A DNA stretch of 64,000 nucleotides from an uncultured Lachnospiraceae bacterium (lineage in GTDB: Bacteria; Bacillota; Clostridia; Lachnospirales; Lachnospiraceae), in assembly GCA_902762905.1 (NCBI GenBank), contig CACWQE010000005.1, positions 1 to 64,000 of the forward strand. The letters are read 5' to 3'. Shown piece by piece: positions 23,901 through 33,091 of this stretch; within the stretch, counting starts at the first letter, position 1; every line of letters starts with the position of its first letter. The position numbers and the translations under genes were made by a program. The notes under the pieces are model-generated. The model saw only the letters and a program-made list of their open reading frames with translations. It searched no databases and was not told the DNA's origin.

Positions 23901-25446
23901 GGCACAGTTGATCTATGATTGTAAGAATGCGAATACCGATGCACGAATTTCTGTAAAATTGGTATCAGAGGCCGGAATTGGTACGGTCGCTGCTGGTGTT
24001 GCCAAAGCAGGGGCACAGGTTATCTTAGTATCTGGTTATGATGGTGGTACTGGTGCTGCACCGGGGAACTCTATCTATAATGCGGGACTTCCTTGGGAGC
24101 TTGGACTTGCTGAGACACATCAGACATTGATCATGAATGACCTTCGTAATAAGGTTATCTTGGAGACAGATGGTAAGCTGATGACTGGTCGTGATGTTGC
24201 GATCGCAGCTATGCTTGGTGCAGAGGAATTCGGTTTTGCAACCGCACCGTTAGTGACGATGGGCTGTGTTATGATGAGAGTATGTAACTTAGATACCTGT
24301 CCGGTTGGTATTGCAACACAGAATCCAGAGCTTCGGAAGCGTTTCAAAGGAAAGCCGGAATATGTTGTGAACTTCATGGTATTCATTGCGGAAGAACTGA
24401 GAGAATATATGGCACGGCTTGGTGTTCGTACGGTAGATGAGTTAGTGGGACGTACGGATCTGTTAAAGGCAGGACCGGAGGCTGCTAAGAAGAAGGTAGA
24501 TCTGTCAGCAATCCTGAATAATCCATATGCAGACAGCCCGCAGAATCACATTGTATATAATAAGAAGAATGTATATGATTTTGAATTGGCGAATACGGTG
24601 GATGAGAAGATTCTGCTTAAGACATTTAAGGATGCGCTTGCTAAGGGACAGAAGAAGAGTGTAGAGATTGATGTGAAGAATACAGATCGTTCGGTTGGTA
24701 CGATCTTTGGTTCTGAGATCACAAAGAAATATTATAATACATTGGAAGAGGATACCTTTACTGTAAAATGTAATGGTTCCGGTGGACAGAGCTTTGGTGC
24801 CTTTATTCCAAAGGGTCTGACACTTGAGCTGGTCGGTGATAGCAATGACTATTTTGGAAAGGGACTTTCCGGCGGTAAGTTGATCGTATATCCTCCGAAA
24901 ACGATTCAATATAAAGCAGAAGACAATATTATTATCGGTAACGTTGCTTTGTATGGTGCAACTTCTGGTAAAGCTTATATTAACGGTGTGGCAGGAGAAC
25001 GTTTTGCGGTTCGTAATTCCGGTGCAACAGCGGTATGCGAAGGTGTTGGTGATCATGGATGCGAGTACATGACGGGTGGTCGTGTTGTTATCTTAGGAGA
25101 TACCGGTAAGAACTTTGCGGCTGGTATGAGCGGCGGTATTGCCTATGTCCTGGATATGAACAGTGATTTGTATATGAAGCTTAATAAAGAGATGGTTTCA
25201 ATTGAACAGGTATCCGATAAGTATGATGTCTTAGAGCTGAAGGGCATGATCAAAGACCATGTTGCATATACCAATTCAGAAAAGGGTAAGGAGATTCTTG
25301 ATAACTTTGGAGAGTATCTTCCAAAGTTTAAGAAGATCATTCCGCATGACTATAAGAAGATGATGAACATGATCGTGCAGATGGAAGAGAAGGGACTTTC
25401 TTCTGAACAGGCACAGATCGAAGCGTTCTACGCAACGAAACACTAG
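20902..25446 (+). CDS. gltB: Glutamate synthase, large subunit
   Basis: A 1,514-residue protein if started at ATG 20902, which has AAGGAAG about six bases before it; ATGs at 20878 and 20881 are alternatives. It moves the glutamine amide to 2-oxoglutarate. The short propeptide ends before FEHDNCGIGA, so Cys25 is the Ntn nucleophile of the amidotransferase domain (HSRFSTNTTPSW and HNGEINTIRGN also present). The central and FMN-binding synthase domains carry GEGGEDLERL, GAKPGEGGHLPGGKV and the 3Fe-4S site CVMMRVCNLDTCPVG. The C-terminal GXGXG beta-helix domain contains GSGGQSFGAF. With gltD it forms a normal GOGAT operon, 34 bases apart. Confidence 0.97.
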   Translation: MEQRFDEATKRETGLYHSEFEHDNCGIGAVVNIKGKKSHATVNNALQIVEKLEHRAGKDAEGKTGDGVGILLQISHKFFRKAVASLGVDLGEERDYGIGMFFFPQDELKRNQAKKMFEVIVEKEGMEFLCWREVPTKPEILGKKAVDVMPCIMQAFVKRPEDVEKGLDFDRKLYIVRRVFEQSNDDSYVVSLSSRTIVYKGMFLVHELRLFFEDLHNEDYESAIALVHSRFSTNTTPSWLRAHPYRYLVHNGEINTIRGNADKMHAREESMESEHFRGEMHKLTPVVDPDGSDSARLDNTLEFLMMSGMPLPLAVMITIPEPWENNRYMSQKKKDFYQYYATMMEPWDGPASILFTDGDIMGAVLDRNGLRPSRYMITDDDNLILSSEVGVLDIDPSHIVIKERLHPGKMLLVDTVEGKLISDEELKEKYASAQPYGEWLDSNLVYLKDLKIPNKKVEEHSKEERAKLQRAFGYTYEDLNTILPMAQNGTEAIQAMGTDTPLAVLSDKKQPLFNYFKQLFAQVTNPPIDAIREEVVTSTSVYLGAGGNLLEETPENCRMLKIMDPILTNLDLLKIRNMDVEGLKVGEVPITYYKNTSLEKAIDRLFVEADRLYRDGVNILILTDRGVDENHVAIPSLLAVSAMSQHLVRTKKKTSVALILESAEPRCVHHFATLLGYGASAINPYLAQESIHELIETNRLDKDYYAAVNDYNSAIIHGIVKIASKMGISTIQSYQSSQIFEAIGINKSVVDRYFTNTVSRVEGIDIKDIEKQVDELHSAAFDPLGLDMNLSLESSGSHKFRSGKEEHLYNPQTIHLLQQATRVGDYNMFKQYSKLLNEEMEPVNLRGLMEFNYPEKGVPIEEVEPADSIVKRFKTGAMSYGSISQEAHETLAIAMNMLGGKSNSGEGGEDLERLTVGADGKNRCSAIKQVASGRFGVTSKYLTSAKEIQIKMAQGAKPGEGGHLPGGKVYPWIAKTRHSTPGVGLISPPPHHDIYSIEDLAQLIYDCKNANTDARISVKLVSEAGIGTVAAGVAKAGAQVILVSGYDGGTGAAPGNSIYNAGLPWELGLAETHQTLIMNDLRNKVILETDGKLMTGRDVAIAAMLGAEEFGFATAPLVTMGCVMMRVCNLDTCPVGIATQNPELRKRFKGKPEYVVNFMVFIAEELREYMARLGVRTVDELVGRTDLLKAGPEAAKKKVDLSAILNNPYADSPQNHIVYNKKNVYDFELANTVDEKILLKTFKDALAKGQKKSVEIDVKNTDRSVGTIFGSEITKKYYNTLEEDTFTVKCNGSGGQSFGAFIPKGLTLELVGDSNDYFGKGLSGGKLIVYPPKTIQYKAEDNIIIGNVALYGATSGKAYINGVAGERFAVRNSGATAVCEGVGDHGCEYMTGGRVVILGDTGKNFAAGMSGGIAYVLDMNSDLYMKLNKEMVSIEQVSDKYDVLELKGMIKDHVAYTNSEKGKEILDNFGEYLPKFKKIIPHDYKKMMNMIVQMEEKGLSSEQAQIEAFYATKH

Positions 25447-25480
25447 GGATATGTGACGGTTTGAGAAAGGAGTTCGAAGC

Positions 25481-27040
25481 ATGGGAAAGAAAACAGGCTT
25501 TTTGGAATATGAAAGAGAAACAAGTAAAGAGATAGAGCCAAAAGAGCGTATTAAGAACTTTAATGAGTTTCATGTGCCACTTCCAAGAGAGAAACAGCGG
25601 GAACAGGCAGCCAGATGTATGGCGTGTGGCGTGCCATTTTGTCAGTCAGGCTTGTTGATCGGTGGTATGGCGTCAGGCTGCCCACTAAACAATCTGATTC
25701 CGGAGTGGAATGATTGTGTCTATCATGGTAACTGGGAGGAAGCGTTTGAACGTCTTAAGAAAACAAATAACTTCCCGGAGTTTACATCGCGGGTGTGCCC
25801 GTCTCCATGTGAGGCAGCATGTACCTGTAATCTGAATGGATTGCCGGTATCTAACAAAGAAAATGAGAGAAGTATTATTGAGTCTGCCTATAAGAGTGGC
25901 CTTGCAGCACCTAAGGCACCGAGTGTCAGAACCGGGAAGAAGATTGCAATCATCGGTTCCGGTCCTTCTGGTCTCGCAGCGGCAGATCAGCTGAATAAAC
26001 GTGGACATTCGGTTACAGTGTTTGAAAAGAGTGACCGCATCGGAGGACTTCTGATGTATGGTATTCCGAATATGAAGTTAGAAAAGCAGATCATTGACCG
26101 TAAGATTGATGTGATGAAAGCAGAAGGTGTCGAATTTGTAACCAATGCCAATGTTGGTGCAACCAAGGCTGCGATGGCACCACACGTTGCCAAAGAAGAT
26201 GTTATGGGTGATTATCTGACCAATCCGGATGAGAAAGCAGTGAAGGCAGATACGATCCTTAAGGAGTATGACAGCGTTATCCTTGCTTGCGGTGCATCGA
26301 ATCCAAGAGATATCAAGGCAAAGGGCAGAGAGGCAAAAGGAATCTATTTTGCAGTGGATTTTCTGAAAACTACAACAAAGAGTTTGCTGAATTCGGATTT
26401 CAAGGATAAGAGATATGTCAGTGCAAAGGGCAAGAATGTGCTGGTTATTGGTGGTGGTGATACCGGTAACGATTGTGTTGGTACCTCTATCCGTCAGGGT
26501 TGTAAGAGCATTGTACAGCTAGAAATGATGCCAAAGCCACCGGTATGCCGGGCTGCCAGTAATCCGTGGCCGGAATGGCCAAAGATCTTGAAAACAGATT
26601 ACGGCCAGGAGGAAGCAATTGCAGTATTTGGCGAAGATCCTCGGATCTATGAGACTACAGTCAAGGAATTTGTCAAGGATAAGGATGGCAATGTTGTTAA
26701 GGCAAAATGCGTCAAACTTGATTGGAAGAAAGATCCAAAGACCGGACGTATGAATATGTCTGAGATTGAGGGCAGTGAATATGAGATTCCTTGCGATATC
26801 GTATTGATCGCAGCAGGGTTCTTGGGATCACAGGAATATGTATCAAAGGCATTTGGTGTGGAGCTTAACGAACGGACAAATGTAAAGACGGAAGCAGGAG
26901 CATATGCAACGAATGTGCCAAAGGTATTTACGGCGGGTGATATGCACCGTGGACAGTCGTTAGTTGTCTGGGCAATCCGGGAAGGAAGAGAGGTTGCCAG
27001 AGCCGTGGATACAGCGCTTATGGGATATTCGAATCTGTAA
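25481..27040 (+). CDS. gltD: Glutamate synthase, small subunit
   Basis: A 519-residue protein, slightly longer than the usual 480-495. It feeds electrons from NAD(P)H to GltB. The N-terminal region holds the two cysteine clusters for 4Fe-4S centres: CMACGVPFCQSG near 47-58 and CPSPCEAACTCNLNG near 107-121. FAD binding is seen in IAIIGSGPSGLAAADQL near 157 and the NAD(P)H site in VLVIGGGDTGNDCVG near 327; the final FTAGDMHRGQSLVVWAI block closes the FAD fold. A segment near residues 230-260 (HVAKEDVMGDYLTNPDEKAVKAD) seems to be a small insertion that explains the extra length. A GAAAGGAG site precedes the ATG. Confidence 0.96.
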   Translation: MGKKTGFLEYERETSKEIEPKERIKNFNEFHVPLPREKQREQAARCMACGVPFCQSGLLIGGMASGCPLNNLIPEWNDCVYHGNWEEAFERLKKTNNFPEFTSRVCPSPCEAACTCNLNGLPVSNKENERSIIESAYKSGLAAPKAPSVRTGKKIAIIGSGPSGLAAADQLNKRGHSVTVFEKSDRIGGLLMYGIPNMKLEKQIIDRKIDVMKAEGVEFVTNANVGATKAAMAPHVAKEDVMGDYLTNPDEKAVKADTILKEYDSVILACGASNPRDIKAKGREAKGIYFAVDFLKTTTKSLLNSDFKDKRYVSAKGKNVLVIGGGDTGNDCVGTSIRQGCKSIVQLEMMPKPPVCRAASNPWPEWPKILKTDYGQEEAIAVFGEDPRIYETTVKEFVKDKDGNVVKAKCVKLDWKKDPKTGRMNMSEIEGSEYEIPCDIVLIAAGFLGSQEYVSKAFGVELNERTNVKTEAGAYATNVPKVFTAGDMHRGQSLVVWAIREGREVARAVDTALMGYSNL

Positions 27041-27072
27041 AATAAATGCGGATACAATATAATTAACAGTGG

Positions 27073-27115
27073 AAAAGGAGTCATACGCAAAGTATTTGCG
27101 TGTGGCTTCTTTTTT
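27073..27115 (+). terminator. Intrinsic terminator after gltD
   Basis: Stem 27077-27091 with 27095-27109 (three wobbles, 3-base loop), extended by A-T pairs and followed by a T tract. It separates the gltBD operon from the large glycan locus. Confidence 0.82.
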
Positions 27116-27180
27116 GGCTATAGGGACTTGAACAATTAGAAAAATTTCAGAATTCAACGGATGTTATTTTGATTAAAATA

Positions 27181-27189
27181 TGGTATACT
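27181..27189 (+). promoter_or_regulatory. Extended -10 promoter of the large glycan locus
   Basis: TGGTATACT fits the extended -10 form TGnTATAAT with one mismatch and lies 37 bases before the ATG at 27226. No good -35 box is placed 16-18 bases upstream, as is common for extended -10 promoters. It may drive the long plus-strand locus. Confidence 0.45.
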
Positions 27190-27225
27190 AGTGATAACTG
27201 TATCAAATGTAGATTGGAAAAAACG

Positions 27226-29067
27226 ATGAATAAAAAGATTAAAAATACAATTAAAAAGATATTAAAAGTGGATGAGATCCGAAGATATAGAAGACGTGCG
27301 TATATAGAGCAGGAGGTGAAGAACAAACAATTACAGTATGAAAAGAATGGGACAGGTTTTCATACGGATCAGCAGGAACCGTTTGTTTCTATCATTATTA
27401 TTACACAAAAAAGTGATAGTCTGGAGCAGTCCTTGCAACGTATACCGTTTTATGACCATTATGAGGTTATAGAATGTAGGACAGAGGGAAATCGTGCGCA
27501 ATGTATGAATGAAGCGGTATTGCGTGCAAAAGGAGATTATCTCCTGTTTCTGGATGGTAATACACAATTGACGGCAGGATTTCTGGATGAACTTCTATGT
27601 GTTATGCATCGTCATGAAAATGTAGGTGTGGTCGGCAGTCGTTTGGTATATTCTGCAAAAGCAGGGAATAAGGCATTTCAGACCTATCATGCAGGAATGA
27701 CATTTCATAACCAGAAATTGGGTAAACAATATTGGATCAAACCAATCCGTATTACCAGAGAACAGACAGAGAAAACGGTCTATGAATGTGCCTGTGTATC
27801 AGGAGCATGTATGCTTGTAAGAAGATCTGTATGGAAAGAGGCTGGTGGATTTGAACCACTCTATGACACTGGTTATGAAGATGTGGATCTATGCCTCAAA
27901 TTGCTTTTTGCAGGGTACCATAATTACTACTGTGGAAATAGTCTGGTATTGTATGATGGAGAATGTGATGAGATACCGGAGGACCGGAAGAAGAGAGAAG
28001 TCTATAACCGTGAGGTGTTCCGGGGAAGATGGCAGACATTTCTTGTTAACAGATTGTTAGAAGCTGGAGAATCTGGCAATATTATTACAATAGATCAGAA
28101 CCTGTCCAAAGAAGAACTGATTGGGCTATATGGAACAGGTGGATCGTTGCAGGAAGATGAGATTGATATATGCGGAGCTATGCCGGAGGATGATACGAAG
28201 AAGTTCTGGGGAGACTATCATTATGCCATGGCGATGAAGAGAGAATTTGAGAAACTCGGCTACCGGGTTAATGTACGTTCAAAGGAACATTGGTATGATC
28301 TGAGCATGGCAAAGTATGTTATTGTATTACGTGGCGTGAAAGCGTATTATCCGGGAGTTGCAACCGGACAACGCTATATTATGTGGAATATTTCCCATCC
28401 GGCAGAGACAGATATTCGGGAATATGACCGGTTTGATTATGTATTTTTTGCATCGCAGAGAATGAAAGATCAGCTTGGAAACAGGACCCGGACGAAGTCA
28501 GGTGTTTTGATGCAATGTACAGATCCACAGATCATGCAGTGTAAGGATGAAGTACAGAAAGAATATGAGTTACTATTTGTAGGTAACAGCAGACGGGTAT
28601 ATCGTCAGATCTTGAAAGATTTATTGCCAACCAAACATCATCTGACTGTGTATGGAAGACATTGGGAAGAATTCCCGGTACAGGACTATGTTGTGTCTGA
28701 CTATATTGCAAATGAAGAGGTAGGTCAGGCGTATCATGATGCAAAGATCTTGTTAAATGATCATTGGGACGATATGCGGGAGTATGGAATTATATCCAAT
28801 CGGATATTTGATGCTTTGGCGGTGGGAGCCTTTGTTATCAGTGATGAGGTGCCTGGAATGGATGAGATCTTTCAGGGGGCGGTCGTTACGTATCACGACC
28901 GGGAAGATTTGGAGGCTAAGATTGATTATTATTTAACGCATGAGGAAGAGAGAAAAGAAAAAGCACAGGTTGGAAAAGAGATTGTGCTGAAAGAACATAC
29001 ATTTGATCAGCGCGTAAAGGCAATCGCTGATGTGATAGAAGAAATGCGATCATACAATAGAGATTGA
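27226..29067 (+). CDS. Two-domain glycosyltransferase (GT2 plus CgeB/GT1-like)
   Basis: A 613-residue protein; ATG 27226 (MNKKIKNTIKKIL) is preferred to the upstream in-frame ATG at 27169, which would lie before the promoter. After a basic helix, residues about 45-280 are a GT2 domain: SIIIITQKSDS, DYLLFLDGNTQLT, VSGACMLVRRSVWKEAGGFEP and YEDVDLCLKLLFAG. Residues about 320-613 are a GT1/GT-B fold of the CgeB/DUF3880 kind: YVFFASQRMKDQL, LLFVGNSRRVYRQIL, YHDAKILLNDHWDDMREYGIISNRIFDALAVGAFVISDEVPGMDEIF. Two domains suggest two successive sugar transfers. It opens the locus that runs to 63667. Confidence 0.85.
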   Translation: MNKKIKNTIKKILKVDEIRRYRRRAYIEQEVKNKQLQYEKNGTGFHTDQQEPFVSIIIITQKSDSLEQSLQRIPFYDHYEVIECRTEGNRAQCMNEAVLRAKGDYLLFLDGNTQLTAGFLDELLCVMHRHENVGVVGSRLVYSAKAGNKAFQTYHAGMTFHNQKLGKQYWIKPIRITREQTEKTVYECACVSGACMLVRRSVWKEAGGFEPLYDTGYEDVDLCLKLLFAGYHNYYCGNSLVLYDGECDEIPEDRKKREVYNREVFRGRWQTFLVNRLLEAGESGNIITIDQNLSKEELIGLYGTGGSLQEDEIDICGAMPEDDTKKFWGDYHYAMAMKREFEKLGYRVNVRSKEHWYDLSMAKYVIVLRGVKAYYPGVATGQRYIMWNISHPAETDIREYDRFDYVFFASQRMKDQLGNRTRTKSGVLMQCTDPQIMQCKDEVQKEYELLFVGNSRRVYRQILKDLLPTKHHLTVYGRHWEEFPVQDYVVSDYIANEEVGQAYHDAKILLNDHWDDMREYGIISNRIFDALAVGAFVISDEVPGMDEIFQGAVVTYHDREDLEAKIDYYLTHEEERKEKAQVGKEIVLKEHTFDQRVKAIADVIEEMRSYNRD

Positions 29068-29081
29068 GGAGAATATGAAGG

Positions 29082-31073
29082 ATGGACAAAGATCACGGCA
29101 TGGGACGAAAACGATATATCATATATGTGTGTATTCTTGCAAGTTTGGTATGTCTCATTTGTGCAATCGTATATAAGGCGCAGCTGGAAGAAAAATTTGA
29201 CAGAGCGGTACGCGTTACGATGATGTCTGAACATAAGGATACAGGGACGATTTGTATAGAGGAAAACAATCCGGTTGTATCAGAGATGTTTCTTTGTAAA
29301 GTGCCGGAGTTAAAACAGATTTATGTGGAATGCAAAGGAAAATCGTTGACAAAGGATGCAACCTTATTGATGACGTTAACGGATGCAGATACTGGTGAAG
29401 TGTACTATCAAAAGGAAGAATCCGTTCAGAGTATTGTGTCCGGCAGCTTTCAGAAAGTTGGCATGAAATTAGACAAGACTTTGAGAAATTCAGAGGACAG
29501 ATTATATGTGCTCACCTGGGAGTTACAGAGTGCGGGAACTTCATCCGTTGAGATTACAGCGAATAAGAAATACACATTAGTATCAGCAACATATGGGATG
29601 TCGGGAGATCGTAATAATATAATCTACGAGATGCGGTATTCGAATACGAAGGGTCTTCGGGGATTATACCTTATATTATCTGGAAGTCTTGTGGTGCTTG
29701 CGGTACTTGCATATTGGTTGATTGTAGTGCGGCATTTACAGGCAGGACAATTTTATGTTCCGCTTGCTATTTGTTTTGGACTTATTATGAATGCAGTGGT
29801 TATGATTCATGGTGTGCCGGACGAGCCGAGCCATCTGGATACAGCATACAAATTATCGAATCGTCTACTATTTATTGAGGATACTGGAATAGAGGGCACT
29901 TTGGTAAAGAGGGCTTGTGATGTGCAATTAGAAGATATGCTTGCCAACGGGGTAGAGAGCAATTCTTACTATCAATTGTATCATCATACTTTGGAACGTC
30001 CACAGAATAGGGAATTGGTTACAGTGTCCTATTCCGATTCCAGTAATCTTGTGCCGGATATTGTATTTTTGCCAACTGCAGTTGGAATCAGTATTGGAAG
30101 AATCCTGGGATTATCGGCAATTCTGACCTTGGGTCTTGGACGCCTTTTTAATTTACTTGCGTTTGTAGCTATGACAGGCTGGGCAATCAAGTTAATACCG
30201 TATGGTAAGAATGTGCTTGCGTTTGTCGGACTGCTTCCAATTACCATACAACAGGCGGCATCCGCTTCTTATGATGCGGTGGTGAATGGTGTATTGTTAC
30301 TATTTATTGCGTTGAGTCTGCGCTTTTCCACTGAAATAGATAGAAAAAGGTGGCAGATTGTGTTATATGGTATTCTGGCAGTTTTTGTTGCAGTAATGAA
30401 AGGTGGAGTGTACATTCCAATCTTGTTATTGCTTTTGTTGTACCAGGAGACATCGCGTAAGAAAGAGTGGAGAAAGAAACGATGGATAATCGGGATAGCC
30501 GGAATGGCAATTGCTATGGTGGTTATATTTTTGGCAATCAAGTATTATCCGGTTGTCAAGGCATTGTTATTAAATGATGGAGAACACAAAGGTGGTATTT
30601 CCGTTCATTTCTTCTTGCAACATCCATTGCAGTTATTATATATGTATTGGAATACAGTGGTAGGGGTAGGAGAAAGCCATCTGCGTGGGCTTCTTGGAGG
30701 ATTATTAGGCTGGGCGGATGTCAAGATGAATTGGATGTTCTTGAGTGTGTTGTTAGGAAGCTTATTGTTGTTACCGAATGTGGAAGGGGATTCCTGTAAT
30801 GCCGGACGCAAGGATAAGAGAATCATGCTGGTTGCCTGTCTTATGTCTATTCTGGTTATTATGCTTTCTATGTTGTTTGGATTTACGAAAGCAGGACAGG
30901 ATCATATTGTAGGAATACAGGGAAGATATTATATTGGAATTATACCATTGCTGTTGTTGCCGTCGGCGAATACGATGATCCGGGTGAATGAGAGACACAG
31001 TAGAAGAATCTGGATGACAGCGGTATTGGTAGAATTATTTATTGTATTGCAATTTGTAGTTGAGGTAATGTAG
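29082..31073 (+). CDS. DUF2142-like polytopic membrane protein, probable GT-C enzyme
   Basis: A 663-residue protein. One N-terminal helix (about residues 8-30) precedes an extracellular beta-rich domain of about 160 residues; then come about 11 membrane helices. The loop HGVPDEPSHLDTAYKLSNRL near residue 247 matches the PDEPxHxxxAYxxS signature of DUF2142, which is thought to be the catalytic acidic loop of GT-C glycosyltransferases using lipid-phosphate sugars on the outside of the membrane. The GT2 at 31969 with its DUF2304 partner could supply its donor. It starts 14 bases after the upstream gene. Confidence 0.78.
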   Translation: MDKDHGMGRKRYIIYVCILASLVCLICAIVYKAQLEEKFDRAVRVTMMSEHKDTGTICIEENNPVVSEMFLCKVPELKQIYVECKGKSLTKDATLLMTLTDADTGEVYYQKEESVQSIVSGSFQKVGMKLDKTLRNSEDRLYVLTWELQSAGTSSVEITANKKYTLVSATYGMSGDRNNIIYEMRYSNTKGLRGLYLILSGSLVVLAVLAYWLIVVRHLQAGQFYVPLAICFGLIMNAVVMIHGVPDEPSHLDTAYKLSNRLLFIEDTGIEGTLVKRACDVQLEDMLANGVESNSYYQLYHHTLERPQNRELVTVSYSDSSNLVPDIVFLPTAVGISIGRILGLSAILTLGLGRLFNLLAFVAMTGWAIKLIPYGKNVLAFVGLLPITIQQAASASYDAVVNGVLLLFIALSLRFSTEIDRKRWQIVLYGILAVFVAVMKGGVYIPILLLLLLYQETSRKKEWRKKRWIIGIAGMAIAMVVIFLAIKYYPVVKALLLNDGEHKGGISVHFFLQHPLQLLYMYWNTVVGVGESHLRGLLGGLLGWADVKMNWMFLSVLLGSLLLLPNVEGDSCNAGRKDKRIMLVACLMSILVIMLSMLFGFTKAGQDHIVGIQGRYYIGIIPLLLLPSANTMIRVNERHSRRIWMTAVLVELFIVLQFVVEVM

Positions 31074-31075
31074 AT

Positions 31076-31906
31076 ATGAAAGGATTACACACGTTTGTAA
31101 TATGTGCATACAAGGAAAGTCCGTATCTGGAAGAATGTATCCGGTCGTTGAAAAGTCAGACAGTGGAAAGTAATATCAAACTTGCCACTTCGACACCGAA
31201 TGAATATTTACAGAAATTATGCGAACAGTATGCGATTCCATATTATGTAAGAAAGGGACAGTCTAATATTTCGCTGGATTGGGAGTTTGCGTTGTCGGTG
31301 GCAGATACGGATTACGTTACGATCGTACATCAGGATGATGTATACGAAGAAGAATATGTGGAACAGGTGGCTGAAGCTATTGAATGTGAGGAGAAACAGA
31401 TGCATCAGCAACCGTTGATTCTCTTTTCGGATTACCGGGAATTGATCGGCTGGGAGAAGTTTGCAAATCGGACGAATCTTAAGATCAAAAGAATATTACT
31501 GCATCCGTTGAAAAAGAGTAAAAGACAGGATCAGGTTTTCTGGAAACGCTGGGTGTTGCGGTGGGGAAATGCTATCTGTTGCCCAACTGTTACATACCAT
31601 ATGTCTTTGATACGGCAGTATATGGAGCGAGATGCAAGAAAGGTTCTTTTTCAGAAACATTTTCGCAGTAATGTAGACTGGGAGACTTGGGAATGGTTAA
31701 GCAGAAAAGAAGGCAGCTTTGTATATATTCCGCATTTGCTTATGGCACACCGCATTCATGAAGGAAGTGAAACCACAGCAACGATTGAAGATCGGCAGCG
31801 GGGCGGTGAAGATTATGAGATGTTTTGCAAATTCTGGCCTCGCTGGATGGCGAGATGCCTTACAGGTGCCTATAGTGAGAGTGAAAAGGGAAACATAGTA
31901 AACTAG
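31076..31906 (+). CDS. GT2 family glycosyltransferase
   Basis: A 276-residue cytoplasmic protein with GT2 features: FVICAYKESPYLEECIRSLKSQ, a strand-turn SNISLDWEFALSVADTDYVTIVHQDDVY ending in the acidic HQDD metal site near residues 85-88, and RSNVDWETWEWLSR as acceptor block near 200. The first 15 residues differ slightly from common capsule GT2 enzymes (ICAYKES instead of IPxYN). It begins 2 bases after the DUF2142 gene. A 62-base gap with a short hairpin follows. Donor sugar not predictable. Confidence 0.83.
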   Translation: MKGLHTFVICAYKESPYLEECIRSLKSQTVESNIKLATSTPNEYLQKLCEQYAIPYYVRKGQSNISLDWEFALSVADTDYVTIVHQDDVYEEEYVEQVAEAIECEEKQMHQQPLILFSDYRELIGWEKFANRTNLKIKRILLHPLKKSKRQDQVFWKRWVLRWGNAICCPTVTYHMSLIRQYMERDARKVLFQKHFRSNVDWETWEWLSRKEGSFVYIPHLLMAHRIHEGSETTATIEDRQRGGEDYEMFCKFWPRWMARCLTGAYSESEKGNIVN

Positions 31907-31968
31907 ACAAATCATACATGCTGTGCTATGCTTTGCATGATAACGGATAGATAAAATGGAGGCAGTTC

Positions 31969-32685
31969 ATGCGGTTATTAATGGTAATACCTGCGTACAA
32001 TGAGGAAGACAACATTGTGCGGGTTGTAAATACAATCAAAGAAAAATATCCAGAATATGATTATATTGTTGTGAATGATGGTTCAACCGATCATACTTCG
32101 AGACGATGTCATAGGAATGGATTTGAGATTATTGACCTTCCGGTTAATCTGGGATTGGCGGGAGCATTTCAGGCGGGGCTTAAATATGCATATCTTAAGG
32201 ATTACGACTGCGTTCTTCAATTTGATGCAGATGGACAACATAAACCGGAGTATATAGAAGCGATGCTTGAAAAATTGGAACAGGGATATGATATTGTCAT
32301 CGGATCGCGTTTTGTTACAAAGAAGAAAGAGAAAAGTCTTCGAATGATCGGGGCGAGAATGCTTACTGTTGCGATTAAACTGACAACAGGAAAACGGATA
32401 TCCGATCCGACTTCCGGAATGCGTATGTTCAACAAGGCAATGATCAAAGAGTTTGCAGTCAATATGAATTACGGGCCGGAACCGGATACGATCTCTTATC
32501 TTTTGAAACAGGGAGCGAGCATTGCAGAGGTACAGGTAGAGATGGATGAACGGCAGGCAGGAAAGAGTTATCTGAACCTTACCAGATCGGCTATGTATAT
32601 GTTCCGGATGCTGATTTCGATTTTGTTAATTCAAAGTTTCCGCAAGAGAGATGAGAAACATGTGATCATGAAGAGAGGACGGTGA
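31969..32685 (+). CDS. Polyprenyl-phosphate GT2 glycosyltransferase (DPM1-like, soluble form)
   Basis: A 238-residue protein close to the catalytic part of DPM1-like enzymes: MVIPAYNEEDNIVRVV, VNDGSTDHT, NLGLAGAFQAGLKYA, QFDADGQHKPEYI with the D-A-D site near residues 86-88, VIGSRF, and SDPTSGMRMFNKAM. It ends with one hydrophobic helix (MFRMLISILLIQSF). Such enzymes load a sugar on undecaprenyl phosphate. The next gene encodes a DUF2304 protein, the usual small membrane partner of this GT subtype, so the two probably form a unit that feeds an extracytoplasmic GT-C such as the DUF2142 protein. Confidence 0.88.
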   Translation: MRLLMVIPAYNEEDNIVRVVNTIKEKYPEYDYIVVNDGSTDHTSRRCHRNGFEIIDLPVNLGLAGAFQAGLKYAYLKDYDCVLQFDADGQHKPEYIEAMLEKLEQGYDIVIGSRFVTKKKEKSLRMIGARMLTVAIKLTTGKRISDPTSGMRMFNKAMIKEFAVNMNYGPEPDTISYLLKQGASIAEVQVEMDERQAGKSYLNLTRSAMYMFRMLISILLIQSFRKRDEKHVIMKRGR

Positions 32686-32691
32686 TAGAAT

Positions 32692-33081
32692 ATGTCAATT
32701 ATGTTACGGGTATTATTGATTACGATGTCTGTGCTCAGCTTGTTTTATGTAATTAGCAAGATACGTAATTCTAAAATGCAGATCGAATATTCTATATTTT
32801 GGATATTGATGTCTTTTGTTATGATTATTATGTCGGTATTCCCGGAGATTGTATATTGGATTACGACAACTATGCGTATGATATCACCAGCCAATGTGGT
32901 ATATTTGTTTATTATTGCGATTTTGTTAGTCAAGAGCTTCATGATGACGATTGAGATATCTAAGTTAGAAGATAAAGTAAAAGATCTTGTGCAACAGATT
33001 GGAATTAACGAAAAGATTCAAAAAGAGATTCAGGATGAGGTAGAATCTCAGATTCAGAGCGAAATGGAAAAGCAAAGTTAG
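32692..33081 (+). CDS. DUF2304 family small membrane protein
   Basis: A 129-residue protein with three membrane helices (about residues 4-22, 34-55, 63-83) and a charged C-terminal coiled-coil tail (MTIEISKLEDKVKDLVQQI). The motif SKMQIEYSIFWILMSFVMII matches DUF2304, which is regularly encoded directly after a DPM1-like GT2 gene, as here, with a 6-base gap. A role in anchoring the GT or moving its lipid product is suspected in the literature, not proven. Confidence 0.82.
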   Translation: MSIMLRVLLITMSVLSLFYVISKIRNSKMQIEYSIFWILMSFVMIIMSVFPEIVYWITTTMRMISPANVVYLFIIAILLVKSFMMTIEISKLEDKVKDLVQQIGINEKIQKEIQDEVESQIQSEMEKQS

Positions 33082-33091
33082 ATGGGATGAA

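Noticed and set aside
24505..25056. 183-codon open frame on the minus strand inside gltB
   Set aside because: It is a shadow of the highly conserved C-terminal part of gltB with no independent start signal.
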